The notes: generated by a model from the letters alone, not told the origin. 23,204 nucleotides of DNA from Chara braunii (GCA_003427395.1 BFEA01000686.1:195431-218634), one strand, 5' to 3'. Shown: positions 1 to 10,181, numbered from the stretch's first letter. Numbers and translations are program-made.

Positions 1-28
1 TCTCTCTCTCTCTCTCTCTCTCTCTCTC
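1..28. repeat. (TC)n dinucleotide microsatellite
   Basis: Fourteen uninterrupted TC units open the window, and the array probably continues to the left of it. No function can be assigned. Confidence 0.95.
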
Positions 29-358
29 CCCAACGGGCAGCAGCGGCGGGCGCCACGTCGAAACGGCTGCTTTGAAATTGCTCGGGCCTGTGCGAACCCC
101 GCCACCTCAAAAACCTGCAGTGTCTTGTGTTTGGAGCTCTAGGCCATGTCCGGTGGGATGAAAGGGCACTTAAAAATCACCCCATTATTTTTCGAGGGGC
201 GGCTAGGACCCGACAAACGTCCTGGGCCACCCCTTTTTTTATTTTTATTTTTGCCCCAGGGGCCTCCATCCAGACATGGGGACCGGACACCGGACACCGG
301 ACACCGGACTGTCTGGAACCCGGTCCGGACGTCCGGGCGGTTACCATGGTTGGAAATC
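29..358. other. GC-rich DNA without a recognisable gene
   Basis: No credible coding region. Short open frames here have low-complexity translations and no domain. The stretch holds T-rich runs near 231-252, a heptamer array (282-309) and a 12-base palindrome (325-336). It ends at the poly(T) that marks the 3' end of LINE-A, so it is probably the DNA into which LINE-A inserted. Confidence 0.5.
282..309. repeat. Four tandem copies of ACCGGAC, with a nearby palindrome
   Basis: Four perfect head-to-tail 7-base copies are followed 15 bases later by the perfect palindrome CCGGACGTCCGG at 325-336. The palindrome contains the same CCGGAC core in both orientations, so the strand could fold back. This may be a minisatellite seed or a transposon end; nothing else supports either. 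Confidence 0.85.
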
Positions 359-372
359 TTTTTTTTTTTTTT

Positions 373-651
373 GTCCCCCAAAAAGAAAGGTCCTTATGGG
401 CCTGGCTCCATATCCATTCTGGGGAGCATCAGTCCGGTTCCTATTCCCCCGGCAAGTCATATGAAGCGAGTTACATCAATATACACATGCACGCTCCCTT
501 CCGTCTGGCCGAAGGGTCCCTGAACAGCATTGATTGCTCCACAGATCTGGAGGATTGACTGTCAGCTGGCCTTTCCCTGAACTTCCTCTCAAGCTCCTCT
601 ATAGGGGCCTGTCAGATATGCGAGTAATGCAAGAAAACCAGAGAACCTATC
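373..651 (-). other. LINE-A 3' UTR and tail box
   Basis: Noncoding end of LINE-A. The plus-strand text GGGGAGCATCAGTCCGGTTC at 421-440 recurs exactly at 19995-20014 in LINE-D. On the minus strand the end reads GGAGCC, then AGGCCC...GGACCT, which can pair weakly, then a C/T- and G-rich run and poly(A). The order box, possible hairpin, poly(A) resembles the tails of LINE-C and tail E. Confidence 0.7.
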
Positions 652-1516
652 TCATAGAATTGACACGGAAGACTCATATATCCCTGTAGTCCTGTTGTCC
701 AGCCTATAAAGAAGCTCGTGTTCTTTGGGAGTTTCTGAGTTGTGCCATTTTTTCCATCGGATTTGCAGAGCATCAATATCCGCTATCTTCCCGTTCACGA
801 GCCACACCCTCCTTAACTTGGATATCGTTTCTCGTTGCTCCTCCAGATTCTGCTGAATTTGGAGTTTGACCTTCTTTCATTGGCACCGGATATCAGTTTC
901 CATAAAGAGTCTTGTTGATGCCCAGACTTGCTCCGCCTGATTGCTAGACTTGTCGATAGTTCTGTTACACCTCTCTTTCCAGATGACCCAGAGAGTCACC
1001 TTCCTGATTATTCCAAACCAGATGCGTTCAAACTTAGAGAATTGGGAAGGGATGTTAGTCCACAGGAGTGGTTGGATCGGATGTTCAGGTAGGGGAGAAG
1101 GAAAAAGGTAGTCCCAGAGTGCCGAGGCTCGCGCCCATATGTCAGTAGCAAACTTGCAGGATATCACGCAGTGTATTAGGTCCTCCCGTTGGTTTTCTGA
1201 GCACACCAGGCATTGTTCTGAGCTGTTCGGGTCGCTGTGTTTCCTTCTAATGTGTAACCATACGTTCACTGGGAGGGCATTGTAGGTGATTAACCACTGC
1301 AGGCTTCTGATTTTGACTGGCTGAATAGACTTGTGTTTGCGCCAGGGGAGTTCAGCGATTCTTTCCATTCTCTGTCCTAGAAATTTGGACCAGCGTTCTC
1401 TGATTATTGGCTCTGGATCCTTCGTTTTCAGTAGCATCCTGTAACTCATTTTAACCGTGTACTGTGTTATCTGAATGGGAGTCTTGCAGAATCTGTTGTT
1501 TCCTGAGAGCCACACC
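652..1516 (-). pseudogene. LINE-A ORF2, C-terminal zf-RVT region
   Basis: C-terminal part of a LINE ORF2 polyprotein, downstream of the reverse transcriptase. The frame is open from the gypsy boundary at 1516 to a TGA at 877-879, then open again for 74 codons to a TGA at 652-654. The first TGA stands where LINE-C and LINE-D have Trp (QWKK and HWKK), so it is a TGG-to-TGA nonsense change and not the true end. The zf-RVT pattern reads CLVC, then IHC, then C, and the following WVIWKERCNRTI matches the WAIWRRRC block of LINE-D. Function is inferred from the plant LINE family. It has no start of its own, because the gypsy insertion cut off the rest of the ORF. Confidence 0.85.
1512..1516. repeat. 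Target-site duplication, left copy (CACC, or ACACC)
   Basis: CACC directly precedes the 5' LTR at 1513-1516 and directly follows the 3' LTR at 10182-10185. The match extends to ACACC if the final A of the LTR is counted, so length is 4 or 5. Four to five bases is normal for LTR elements. Joining the flanks with one copy restores the LINE-A frame. Confidence 0.8.
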
Positions 1517-2612
1517 TGCAATAACCCATGCCATATGTCTCGTGGAAAGATTGAGGGCCAACTCGGCCGCCCTCAGCCCAGGCCGAAAACATGGGCAAAA
1601 GACCCCACACGAATATTCAGGGCCTGGACGAGAGACAGTTGACTTTTGTCAACTGCCGTGACCTAACAGTCAAAGTCCAAAGGTACCCAGTCCAGGCCAC
1701 CGGTCAAGCGCACACACTTGTTTGTATGCAGGTACCCAGAGAGCATAAGTTCCAAGGGGAATGTCTGCAACTGTACGATCCAGGCGAAGGGCTGTGACTC
1801 AATCTGGACGACTGAGGGAAGGAGACCCGAGGCCAGAAAACCTCGCCAAATGCTACTTAAAGACTGGCCTCGAGGTGTTCAGCATTCAGTCTTGCTATGG
1901 CGCTTTGACGCTGGCTCGACTTTGACACAGCGCCGACTTCAGGCTGGCTTTGCGCTGATCTTGCGGATGACGGCACGCGGTCTACGTGGTGCTGCCTTTG
2001 GTACATGTGGCGCTACCTCTGGTCTACGTGCCATGCTGACGTGGCGCTGCCCTTGGTACATGTGGCGCTACCTCTGGTCTACGTGGCATGCTGACGTGGC
2101 GCTGCCTCTACTATATGTGGCGCTGCTCTTGGTCTACGTGGCGCTGCTATCGGTCTTCATTGATGAAGTGGCGATTGCCACCTGTCTTGATTGTTGATGT
2201 GGTATTGTCCACGTTGTCTACATGAGGTGAGTGGTTGCAAGGAAGAGGAAGATCGGGATCTGTGGATGTACGGAATCGGGTACTCACCTGTGCCTGACAT
2301 CGTCACTGGAAATTTGTTGTCTTCAAAGTCTTCATGAGATAAAGTGCCACGTGGCACTATTGTTTGTGACTCGGATTATTCTTATTATTATTGTTGAAGA
2401 GAGTGGAAGAAGCCCGAAGAAGGAGAGGGATTTGCAGGGTTCTGTGTACTCTCTCCTCCTCTCCTTTGTCTTTTCCCCCTCCACACTCTTCTCCGATTGG
2501 ATAATGAGATACCGTTCGAATTATTATTTCATGATCTGAAGACAATCAGACAAATATTTAATCTTCTGTTGATGGACGACTTCTGAGTATCTGACAGACT
2601 GGGTTCATTGCA
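1517..2612 (+). repeat. 5' LTR
   Basis: 1,096 bases, TGCAAT...ATTGCA, matching 8980-10181 throughout. The U3 portion contains a 55-base tandem array with about two full units here and about four in the 3' LTR. Relative to the 3' LTR it has about 25 extra bases near 2510-2535. A TATA box or transcription start could not be placed confidently. Promoter function is inferred from the element class. Confidence 0.92.
1983..2150 (+). repeat. 55-base tandem repeats in the 5' LTR
   Basis: Units start near 1983, 2038 and 2093 (period 55), the last one divergent. Each carries GTGGCGCTGCC, then ACATGTGGCGCTACC, then CTACGTGGCATGCTGAC. The recurring TGACGTGGC (2037, 2092) resembles plant bZIP targets of the TGACG and ACGTGGC types. 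An enhancer role is inference. Confidence 0.85.
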
Positions 2613-2615
2613 ATT

Positions 2616-2627
2616 TGGTATCGGAGC
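2616..2627 (+). other. Primer binding site, initiator-Met tRNA type
   Basis: TGGTATCGGAGC starts three bases after the LTR end. It differs at one position from TGGTATCAGAGC, the usual plant retroelement site complementary to the 3' end of initiator methionine tRNA. Position and sequence agree with minus-strand priming. Confidence 0.85.
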
Positions 2628-3440
2628 AATTCTTCATCGTGATCTGCTTTCAGCTGTCAGGTGCTGACATGGCACCCAGGTAAGTGGGAGGTGCCGCATA
2701 TGCAATATGAAACGGGTTTATTAACGCGTGTGGTCATACCGCAAGTCTAGACATGGTAATAGTGCACTTGCGAGCAACCGTCCCTTGAAGATGATGACAA
2801 GGCTACGCTGAAGATTGAAGAGCTGCGTTGGCAGCAGGTTGACGTGGCGCTGGTACCGTTGATGTGGCACATTGTTATGTGGCATGCAAGGCATGGTATG
2901 ACGTGGCACGTACCTGTTACTGCTTGCTATTGATGTGCTGACTTGGTATATTGGCGGACGACAGCCCTGCACTGTGACATGGCATCCCTCCTTGTAGACC
3001 TATCGGGTCTTTGATTTGCTGACGTGGCAGACTCTTTGAGTTGTTGTGTTGGCAGGCCAGGGGTGACACGTGGCATGTGTAAGGACTATTGAAGACGTGA
3101 ATGTGCACTTAGGTTGTACTGCTGATACAGATGATTGAGAAGAGAACTAACCATTGATTGTATTATGTGTTGGTTCTACTTACCTATTGGTTATCTGTGG
3201 ATGTTGTGCATACTTACACTTGTGCTGTTGTCTTGATCACATTGGTTGTTGCTGCGGTACCTGTAGTTGTAGAGTGTCATCACAAAGCATAGACAACAAA
3301 GTGAGAATTTAGGAAAGACTTGGACATTTGTTTCTTCTGATAATTTCTTGTTGTAAGTTGTTGTAGAAGACGCGTGTACTGTGGAGTTTATTACTGTCTT
3401 CTTAATTTTATTTATTGTGCAGTAAATACACGCAGGCAAA
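2628..3440 (+). other. Untranslated leader between primer site and gag
   Basis: About 0.8 kb with no credible ORF. It holds dispersed copies of the LTR motif TGACGTGGC at about 2840, 2900 and 3020 and a related ACACGTGGC at 3066, spread among GATGTGGCA and TTGGCAG-like text. This suggests that leader and U3 repeats share ancestry. Packaging or regulatory signals would be expected here but cannot be identified by eye. Confidence 0.6.
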
Positions 3441-5290
3441 ATGAACTCTCTCTGGAAATGTCTGCATGCCTCCATCTTGACACGATTTATTCCACTCTTC
3501 TTCTTTCTTATCCCTCTCATTGTCTATGCCGATGAAGAAGTAGGGGATCTCAAGACGCGTGGACAAATTGATGCAAGGAGGGAGACTTTGATCGGCCTCC
3601 TTCGCCAGCTCCTTGGTGAAATACATGGTGTCGGACCAGCAGTTGAACAGTATGTTCACGGACAGTTCAACCTGCGAGCAGCAGAGGGTGAACTTGAGGC
3701 CGCGAAAACTAGTGTTCAGATGCTGGAAACCGGGCGGCGAGTTGAGGAACTCATTCGACAAGGGCGTATGGCTCTTGACCACTATGTGGCCGAGCAATTA
3801 GAAGAATTGAGCCGAAAAGGAAAGCAAAAAGAAACAAAAGCAGAAAAGGAAGTGGAACCACAACTGTCTGTAGAATTGATGGAAGAAAATGTAAGACAAT
3901 TAGAAAATACCTTGAGGGAAGAGAAGAAAAATTGAGGAGTTCAGAAGAAAGAAAGAAGAAAGAAAACAGCAAGAAAAGATGTTGGAAGAAATGAGAGAAC
4001 GATTTCACTTCGGAGAAGTAGAGACGGATCTGTCAACTGTATCGCAATCTATCATGGATTATCTTATTCATCTTAAAAAGACGATAGACTCCAACACTGT
4101 CTCAGTGGAAACTATATTGAGATTGACAAAAGGAAAGGATAAGGTGAGTGTTGAGGAGGAGACGAAGGGGGAAGATAGGAAACCACCGCAGGACAAGTTG
4201 ATGAAAGATGCAATGCGAAAGGAGGACATAGCTGAACCCTCAAAGAAGGAGTCCGAGGAACCGGCAGGAAAGAAAGAAGAACCGGACTAGAAGAAAGAAG
4301 AACCGGCCGACAAGAAAGAAGAACCAGCTAAAGAACTGGTTAAGGAAGCGAAAAAACTGAAAAAGAAAGGAAATGTTAAAATGAAATATCCATTTACCTA
4401 TAGCAACAAAAAGGAAGAAAATTTGTTGTTGTGGATCGCCGAAATACAGACTTATTGTAGCGCTGCACCCGTCGAGTCTGGAAGTCAGGTTGCTTTCTCC
4501 ACGTCTTGTCTGAGAGGAGTAGCAAAGGAATGGGTGTTGGCCGAAGCCAACGCCGCTGGCTTTGAGGACATAGGTGAGTGGTCTAAGACTCTGACATTGA
4601 GACAATTTCTCCGAAAGATAGAGAGATTTCTCGACAAAACGACGGCTGACAAAGCTTTCGACGAGCTCACCACGATAGGCCAAAAGCGTTGGACCGTCTG
4701 TTGCATGTACTTGGACTAAACCTTCAGGACAACCAGATTCTCTATATCTACTCACGGGCATTGTCCGAACCCATTCGCGGACAGCTCATGGCAGAAGCTA
4801 AGTCTGGTAAGTAAAACTATCGGCAGTTTCATGATCTCGCTCTCCAACGAGAGTAGATGACCGCGCAGGTAAAAGGGTCTTATGCTTCAGTAGTCAAATC
4901 GGGATCAGTTGGTGGATATGGAAAGCGGGTCCTTTGGCGACAAAAGCGCATGATCATATGCTTGTCGTATTTGATGATGAGACGGTAGAAAGGTTACCTC
5001 TTGGTGAGTCTGAGGGAGGAGGAGGTAACGGCGACAGTGAATCTGGAAAGGGTGATGTCACCGCCATAATAGCCAACAAAGGAGGTCAGAACCAGTGGAA
5101 GAAGAAGAGGCCACGCTCGTTCCCTGAGCATCCCGGAATAGCGTTCGAGAGGCCTTGGGAGAAAATGAATATGACCGAAGAGGAATGGCAGTCCAAGATG
5201 GACAATCGCCAGTGCCCCAAGTGTGGCACCGTGAGGCACATGATAGCCTGGTGCCCGCTTATTCGTAACCCAAAAGCGAGCAGCCAGTAG
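3441..5290 (+). pseudogene. gag: gag-like region, broken into at least four frames
   Basis: Structural protein region. 3441-3935 opens with a hydrophobic segment (FIPLFFFLIPLIVYA, residues about 17-31) and then a charged, probably coiled-coil stretch. A second frame runs 3979-4719 with a stop at 4288-4290 inside a KKEEPA-type repeat, and contains a likely capsid block (residues around WIAEIQTYC to FLRKIERFLDKT). A frameshift near 4690 moves the coding frame, and further stops follow near 4812 and 4856. 4934-5290 ends in a zinc knuckle CPKCGTVRHMIAWC (CX2CX4HX4C). The first ATG is the earliest in-frame start, but coding may really begin further in. Identification as gag rests on position and the knuckle. 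Confidence 0.8.
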
Positions 5291-5313
5291 GAGTAGCACC
5301 TGCTCCTACTGAG

Positions 5314-6849
5314 TTGAAGGGTATAGAACAAGATAGAGGTAAGGCGCCTATAACCCCTTCTACCCCTTCGACTCTCAAGGCAGAGGATGACTCTTCTTCC
5401 GCCCGTCGTCCAGACCACCCTGACACAGTCTTTTGTTCTGTCTCACTGGACGATTCCCTTGACGAGCTCGACAATGAACTAATAGCACTAAGGAGTTCGT
5501 GGGCGAAGAAAGCAAAGTCTAAGGATGAGTTAATGATCGCGGATGTTGAGATTGCGCACACACGAGTAGGTGCTCTGTTAGATCCAGGATCGACGCGGTC
5601 TTATATCTCAGAGAAGGCAATTCGAAAGTTGCATTTGGGAATGAAGGTAAAGGATTTACCTAGACCTATCACGTCTATACTGGCTGACAAGAGCACGATC
5701 ACTTTCTCTCAATATGTCGATCGTGTAAAGTGTTATTTCAGAACCAAGGAAGGTAAAAAGATTTTACACGAGGTATCCTTCCTTATAAAAAGAAAAATAC
5801 CTTTTGACTTAATTATGGGTATGGATTGGCATGAGGAAGCCGACCTCGAAGTTAAGTTCAAAGACAAGATTGTCAAACTCAAGGACGAGAAGTCTGAACT
5901 GCGTGCGATAAAGTTATATCATAGGTCTGGCTCTGACTCTACTCTGTCTTTTTGTTGTACGAGTTATCCAACTTTTCGATCGATGGTCGTTAAGAAAAAG
6001 TTAGATAAGGAGGTGATGATGGTGCTCGTCAAACAAGTAGGTGAGTGTTCTTCATCTTACTCACCTTCTATTGAAAAACTTCTTGATGAATACAAGGACT
6101 TGCAGACTGAGCCGACGGGAATCACTAAGTGTGCTATTAAGCACACGATTGAGATCATTCCCGGAAGCAAAATTCCCAAGGGTCCCATTTACCATATGTC
6201 TCCCAGGGAACTTGAGGAATTACAAAAACAATTGCAGGAACTTACTGATAAAGGATGGATTCGACCCAACTCATCTCCTTATGGTGCACCTGTCTTATTC
6301 GTACCTAAAAAGGAAGGTGAACTTTGCTTGTGTATTGATTATCGCGGGCTGAAGTCCGTCACGATTAAAAACGTGGAACCTCTTCCGCGCATTGATGAAC
6401 TATTGGATCAATTGCAGGGATGTAGATATTTCAGTAAGATTGATCTCAAGTCAGGGTATCACCAGATAGAGGTGGCACCTGAGAAACAACACAAGACGGC
6501 TTTCCGAACCAGGTATGGACACTACGAGTTCGTGGTTATGCCTTTCGGTCTGATCAATGCACCTGCGACCTTCCAAAGGTCAATAAATGAGTTATTCCGT
6601 CAGTGGTTTGACCAATTCGTAATAGTCTACCTCGACGACATTCTAGTATATAGCAAAACACTAGAAGATCATGAAAAACACTTACGAATGGTCTTGCAGA
6701 AGTTGCGCGAGGGCAACTGCAAACTGAATCCAAAGAAGTCTGAGTTTGCTAAGCCTAAAGTTTTGTACTTAGGGCATATAGTAAACGAAGAAGGACTAAG
6801 GCCTGAAGAAAAAAAAAATTACAGCAATCAGAGATTGACCACAACCTAA
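5314..6849 (+). pseudogene. pol: pol: aspartic protease and reverse transcriptase
   Basis: 511 codons open. Protease: VGALLDPGSTRSYIS near residues 87-101 and the later LIMGMDW block. The active site reads D-P-G where the family has D-S/T-G, probably a mutation. Reverse transcriptase: LCIDYRGL, FSKIDLKSGYHQI (first catalytic Asp), VVMPFGLINAPATFQ and VIVYLDDILVYS (catalytic YLDD) are all in order, followed by the LGHIV block. The frame is lost at an eight-to-ten-A run near 6809-6818, a likely slippage indel. The codons directly before 5314 form a different frame from gag, so the original gag-pol junction cannot be read. It makes cDNA in the element's particle, from family knowledge. Confidence 0.92.
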
Positions 6850-7440
6850 GACTATAACTGAACTAAGATCTTTCTTATGACTAGCAAGCCATTATAGGAA
6901 GTTCGTTAGAAACTTCTCTCTGATAGTCGCTCCTATAAGAAGACAATTGAAAAAAGAAAAACCTTGGTTGTGGGACAAAGACTGTGAGTCATCATTTCGA
7001 AAATTAAAATATATTCTGACTCACTACCCTGTCTTAAAGATTGCTGACCCTTCACTTCCTTTCATTGTCACGATCAGCTCAAGTCAGTATGGGATTGGGG
7101 TTGTGTTACAGCAGGATGACGGTGAAGGATATAGACCTGTTGAGTTTATGTCAAGAAGACTTTCGTCAGAAAAAGTAGCCAACTCTACATATGAAAGGGA
7201 ACTGTATGCCTTAGTAGTTGCACTAGATACCTGGAAACAATACTTGTTAGGAAGGCTTTTCACTGCTTACTTTGATCACTCTACATTGAAGTGGATCAAG
7301 ACTCAGCCTAGACTCTCTGACAAGTTAGTAAGGTGGTCCGCATTCCTTGATACATTTGACTTTGAGGTGAAAACCATCAAAGGTAAGTCTAACGTGGTTG
7401 CGGATGCTTTGTCCAGACATGCAAATTTCTTTGGAACTAT
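6819..7440 (+). pseudogene. pol: pol: RT connection and RNase H
   Basis: Continues RT in another frame. ATTACAGCAATCAGAGAT resumes the conserved post-RT block, with stops at about 6837 (Trp codon position) and 6876. The region from 6947 is open to 7468: YPVLKIADPSLPFIV, VVLQQDDGEGYRPVEFMSRRL, YERELYALV and FDHSTLKW are Ty3/gypsy RNase H motifs (family TDHxxL). VVADALSRH marks its end. RNase H removes the RNA template during cDNA synthesis. The frame changes again near 7430. Confidence 0.88.
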
Positions 7441-8445
7441 TTGTCTCTTATCTCGATATTGGAAATGAACTAAAAGAACAGATTCGCCAAGGTTATGGGA
7501 GTGATCCTATTTGGAGTCCTATCATCGAAACTCTACTAAAGAACCCTGAGTTATTTCCAGAATATCGAATGACTGATGGCTTACTCTTTTTGTTGGAGAA
7601 AACCGAAGAACGATTGTGTATTCCGCACCTAGAACCAATTAAGAGTTTGTTCATTGGGGAATGTCATGATGTGAAAGGTCACTTTGGTTTCAAGAAGACG
7701 TATGCCGATGTAAGAGAACGTTTTGAGTGGAAAGGAATGAAGGAAGATGTACTAACGTATGTGCGGACTTGTCTTGTTTGTCAGAGGAACAAGCCCTCAC
7801 ATGAGAATCCAATGGGACTACTCCATTGCCTGTTCCAAGTGAACCAGGTGAGTCTATCTCCATTGATTTCATGAGCCTCACTAAGAGTCAAAACGGCAAC
7901 AGTCAGGTAATGGTCATCGTTGATAGATTCTCTCTAAGTACGTCATGTTCATTTCTTTACCTGCGGAAGTAAGAACCGAACTAGTCATCCAAAAGATTCA
8001 AATGCGATGGGCCTCTGAGTATGGATTTCCTAAAACCATCGTATGTGACAGAGATGATCGGTTCACTAGTTTGCAATGGCAAAAGTTGATGGAAGTCTAC
8101 GGAACCCGGTTGACCGTGTCGTCAGGCAGACATCCTGAAATGAATGGCCAAACTGAGAAAATGAATCGTCTTTGTCAACAACTTTTGCGAATGTATGCCC
8201 GTCATGACCAAATTATTTGGGATGAGAACTTGCCAAAAATTGCTAGTGCATATAATAACAGTATACATACTGTTACAGGAAGAACGCCTAATGCACAACA
8301 TAAAGGTTGGAAGCCTAAGCGTCTCATTGATGCGTTAACTAGAGATCAGATTCAGAGGCTACCCCTAGGAACACGAGAATTCGTAGTTTTGTATGAAGAA
8401 GACATTAGGAAAGTAAAGGAAAACATACAGAAAGCCCAACTGTAG
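7441..8445 (+). pseudogene. pol: pol: integrase
   Basis: Zinc-binding HHCC domain: H-DVKG-H, then CLVC (CX2C), at about 7660-7790. The frame shifts near 7825, and the piece with the first catalytic Asp (SIDFMSLTKSQ, around 7857-7885) lies in another frame. A further shift falls near 7937. From 7945 the core is open: VCDRDDRFTS (second Asp) and GRHPEMNGQTEKMNR (catalytic Glu) fit DDE integrases. The stop at 8443-8445 lies in an otherwise continuous frame. It inserts element cDNA into the genome, from family knowledge. Confidence 0.88.
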
Positions 8446-8938
8446 ATGGTTGAACAAGCTAATAAACATCGTCGTCCTTCACAATTTCATGAAGGGGACT
8501 TTGTTTGGGTTAAGTCTAAAGAGTTTTCCTTGGAAGAAAACGTATCTCAGAAACTGTTACCTGTCTACTATGGACCCTGGGAAGTTCTCAAAGTAATTGG
8601 AGGTGAGGATGGACCTTCCTATCGTATAGACATACCTCCACACCTTAGGACATATCCTATCTTCCATGCGTCTAAACTGTTACCCTACGTAGAAAGTGAT
8701 AACTTTCCAAATAGGCCATCTATGTTTCCACCCTCTATGAACGGAGGCTATGAAGTTGAGAAAATATATAGAACATGGCTATTTTTCTACAGGTGGCAGG
8801 GAACGACCGCAGAAGCAGTACAAGGTAAAGTTCAAGTCTCAACCCTCATCGGAACCCAGATGGTTCAGTAGGAAAGAACTTCTACCCACTGCTCCTGATA
8901 TTATCGCTGCATATGAACGTGGGTTAACTGTCAATTGA
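8446..8938 (+). pseudogene. pol: pol: integrase C-terminal domain and chromodomain-like end
   Basis: 8446-8740 reads in the integrase frame with the GPWEVLKVIGG and YPIFHASKLLPY blocks typical of the gypsy integrase C-terminus. Near 8765 the frame changes, and 8750-8938 gives QKQYKVKFKSQ, then EPRWFSRKEL and a terminal helix ending AAYERGLTVN. A short basic, aromatic module after integrase matches chromodomain (CHD) ends of chromoviruses, which steer integration to chromatin marks. The upstream YEVEKI strand is in the earlier frame, so the domain is split. The TGA at 8936-8938 probably is the true end. Confidence 0.75.
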
Positions 8939-8971
8939 TGTATTTCTGCGATGGAACTCGAAAATTGGGCC

Positions 8972-8979
8972 GGCAGGAA
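8972..8979 (+). other. Possible polypurine tract
   Basis: GGCAGGAA directly precedes the 3' LTR, where plus-strand priming occurs in LTR elements. It is short and interrupted by C, so it is weak or decayed. Confidence 0.4.
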
Positions 8980-10181
8980 TGCAATAACCCATGCCATATG
9001 TCTCGTGGAAAGACTGAGGGCCAACTCGGCCGCCCTTAGCCCCTACCGGAAACATGGGCAAAAGACCCCACACGAATATTCAGGGTCTAGACGAGAGACA
9101 ATTGACTTTTGTCAACTGTCGTGACCCAACAGTCAAAGTCCAAAGGTACCCAGTCTAGGCCGCCGGTCAAGCACACACACTTGTTTGTATGCAGGTACCC
9201 AGAGAGCATAAGGTCCAAGGGGAATGTCTGCAACTGTATGATCTAGGCCTTCGGCTGTGACTCAATCTGAACAACTGAGGAAAGGAGACCCGAGGCCAGA
9301 AAGCCTCGTCAAATGCTACTTAAAGACTGGCCTCGAGGTGGTCAGCATTTAGTCTTGCTATGCTGCTTTGACACTGGCTCGACTTTGACACAGCGCCGAC
9401 TTCAGGCTGGCTTTGCACTGGTGTTGCGGACGACGGCACACGGTAGAGGCAGCATGCTAGCGCTTTTTCAGTGCGCCAGCCCATGCTGATGTGGCGCTGC
9501 CTCTGGTCTACGTGGCATGCTGACGTGGCGCTGCCTTTGATACATGTGGCGCTACCTCTGGTCTACGTGGCATGCTGACGTGGCGCTGCCTTTGGTACAT
9601 GCGGCGCTACCTCTGGTCTACGTGGCATGCTGACGTGGTGCTGCCTTTGGTACATGTGGCTACCTCTGGTCTATGTGGCATGCTGACGTGGCGCAGCCTC
9701 TAGTATATGTGGCGCTGCTCTTGGTCTACGTGGCGCTACTATTGGTCTTCATTGATGAAGTGGCGATTGCCACCTGTCTTGATTGCTGACGTGGTATTGT
9801 CCACGTTGTCTACATGAGGTGACTGGTTGCGAGGACGAGGAAGATCGAGATCTATGGATGTAGGGAATCGGGTACTCACCTGTGGTTGACATCGTCACTG
9901 GAAATCTGTTGTGTCTTCAAAGTCTTCATGAGATGAAGTGCCATGTAGCACTGTTGTTTGTGACTCGGATTATTCTTATTATTATTGTTGAAGAGAGTGG
10001 AAGAAGCCCGAAGAAGGAGAGGGATTTGCAGGGTTTTGTGTACTCTCTCCTCCTCTCCTTTGACTTTTCCCCCTCCACACTCTTCTCTGTTTGGATAATG
10101 AGATCCGAAGACAATCAGACAGATATTGAATCTGCTGTTGATGGACGACTTCTGAGTATCTGACAGACTGGGTTCATTGCA
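8980..10181 (+). repeat. 3' LTR
   Basis: 1,202 bases with the same termini as 1517-2612. It is longer mainly because of extra copies of the 55-base unit and some unrelated bases near 9443-9480, and it lacks about 25 bases near 10105. At 9249-9252 it has CTTC where the 5' LTR has GAAG (1786-1789). Confidence 0.92.
9488..9740 (+). repeat. 55-base tandem repeats in the 3' LTR
   Basis: Units begin near 9488, 9522, 9577, 9632 and 9685 (spacing 34, 55, 55, 53). Same unit as at 1983-2150, with about two more copies. Neighbouring units are very alike, which points to unequal exchange or slippage after insertion, or to heterogeneous parental RNA. Confidence 0.85.

Larger units (their letters stand above)
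359..1516 (-). mobile_element. LINE-A, 3' segment (coding end, 3' UTR, poly(A))
   Basis: This is the 3' third of an L1-type LINE on the minus strand. Reading leftwards it contains the zf-RVT-like C-terminal region (to 652), a 3' UTR (651-373) and a poly(A) seen as 14 T at 359-372. Its right edge at 1516 is the left edge of the gypsy element, and the coding sequence resumes in frame at 10182. The 3' UTR shares a box at about 421-455 with the tail of LINE-D (19994-20031). The flank left of the poly(T) shows no clear duplication of any sequence near 19.9 kb. Confidence 0.85.
1517..10181 (+). mobile_element. Complete but inactive Ty3/gypsy (chromovirus-type) LTR retrotransposon
   Basis: An 8.67 kb element with two LTRs that both begin TGCAAT and end ATTGCA, a primer binding site, gag with a zinc knuckle, and pol in the order protease, RT, RNase H, integrase, which defines Ty3/gypsy. 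A C-terminal chromodomain-like segment suggests the chromovirus branch. The LTRs differ at about 30 positions in the first 400 aligned bases by eye, plus length changes, so the insertion is not recent. gag and pol carry at least five frameshifts and several stops. It lies inside LINE-A, in the opposite orientation to it. Confidence 0.92.

Noticed and set aside
127-558. Overlapping plus-strand frames near the left end
   Set aside because: They cross the poly(T) end of LINE-A and read its 3' UTR backwards; composition only, no domain.
877-1521. A self-standing 214-codon gene
   Set aside because: Its first codons come from the LTR edge, and the rest is the end of LINE-A ORF2; the terminal TGA replaces a conserved Trp codon.
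1983-2150. CRISPR-like array
   Set aside because: Units are contiguous 55-base tandem repeats without unique spacers, and the setting is a eukaryotic LTR.
3441-3935. A host secreted or coiled-coil protein gene
   Set aside because: Despite the signal-like start, it lies between the primer site and the zinc knuckle of the gypsy element, where gag belongs, and charged coiled-coil text continues in the following gag frames.
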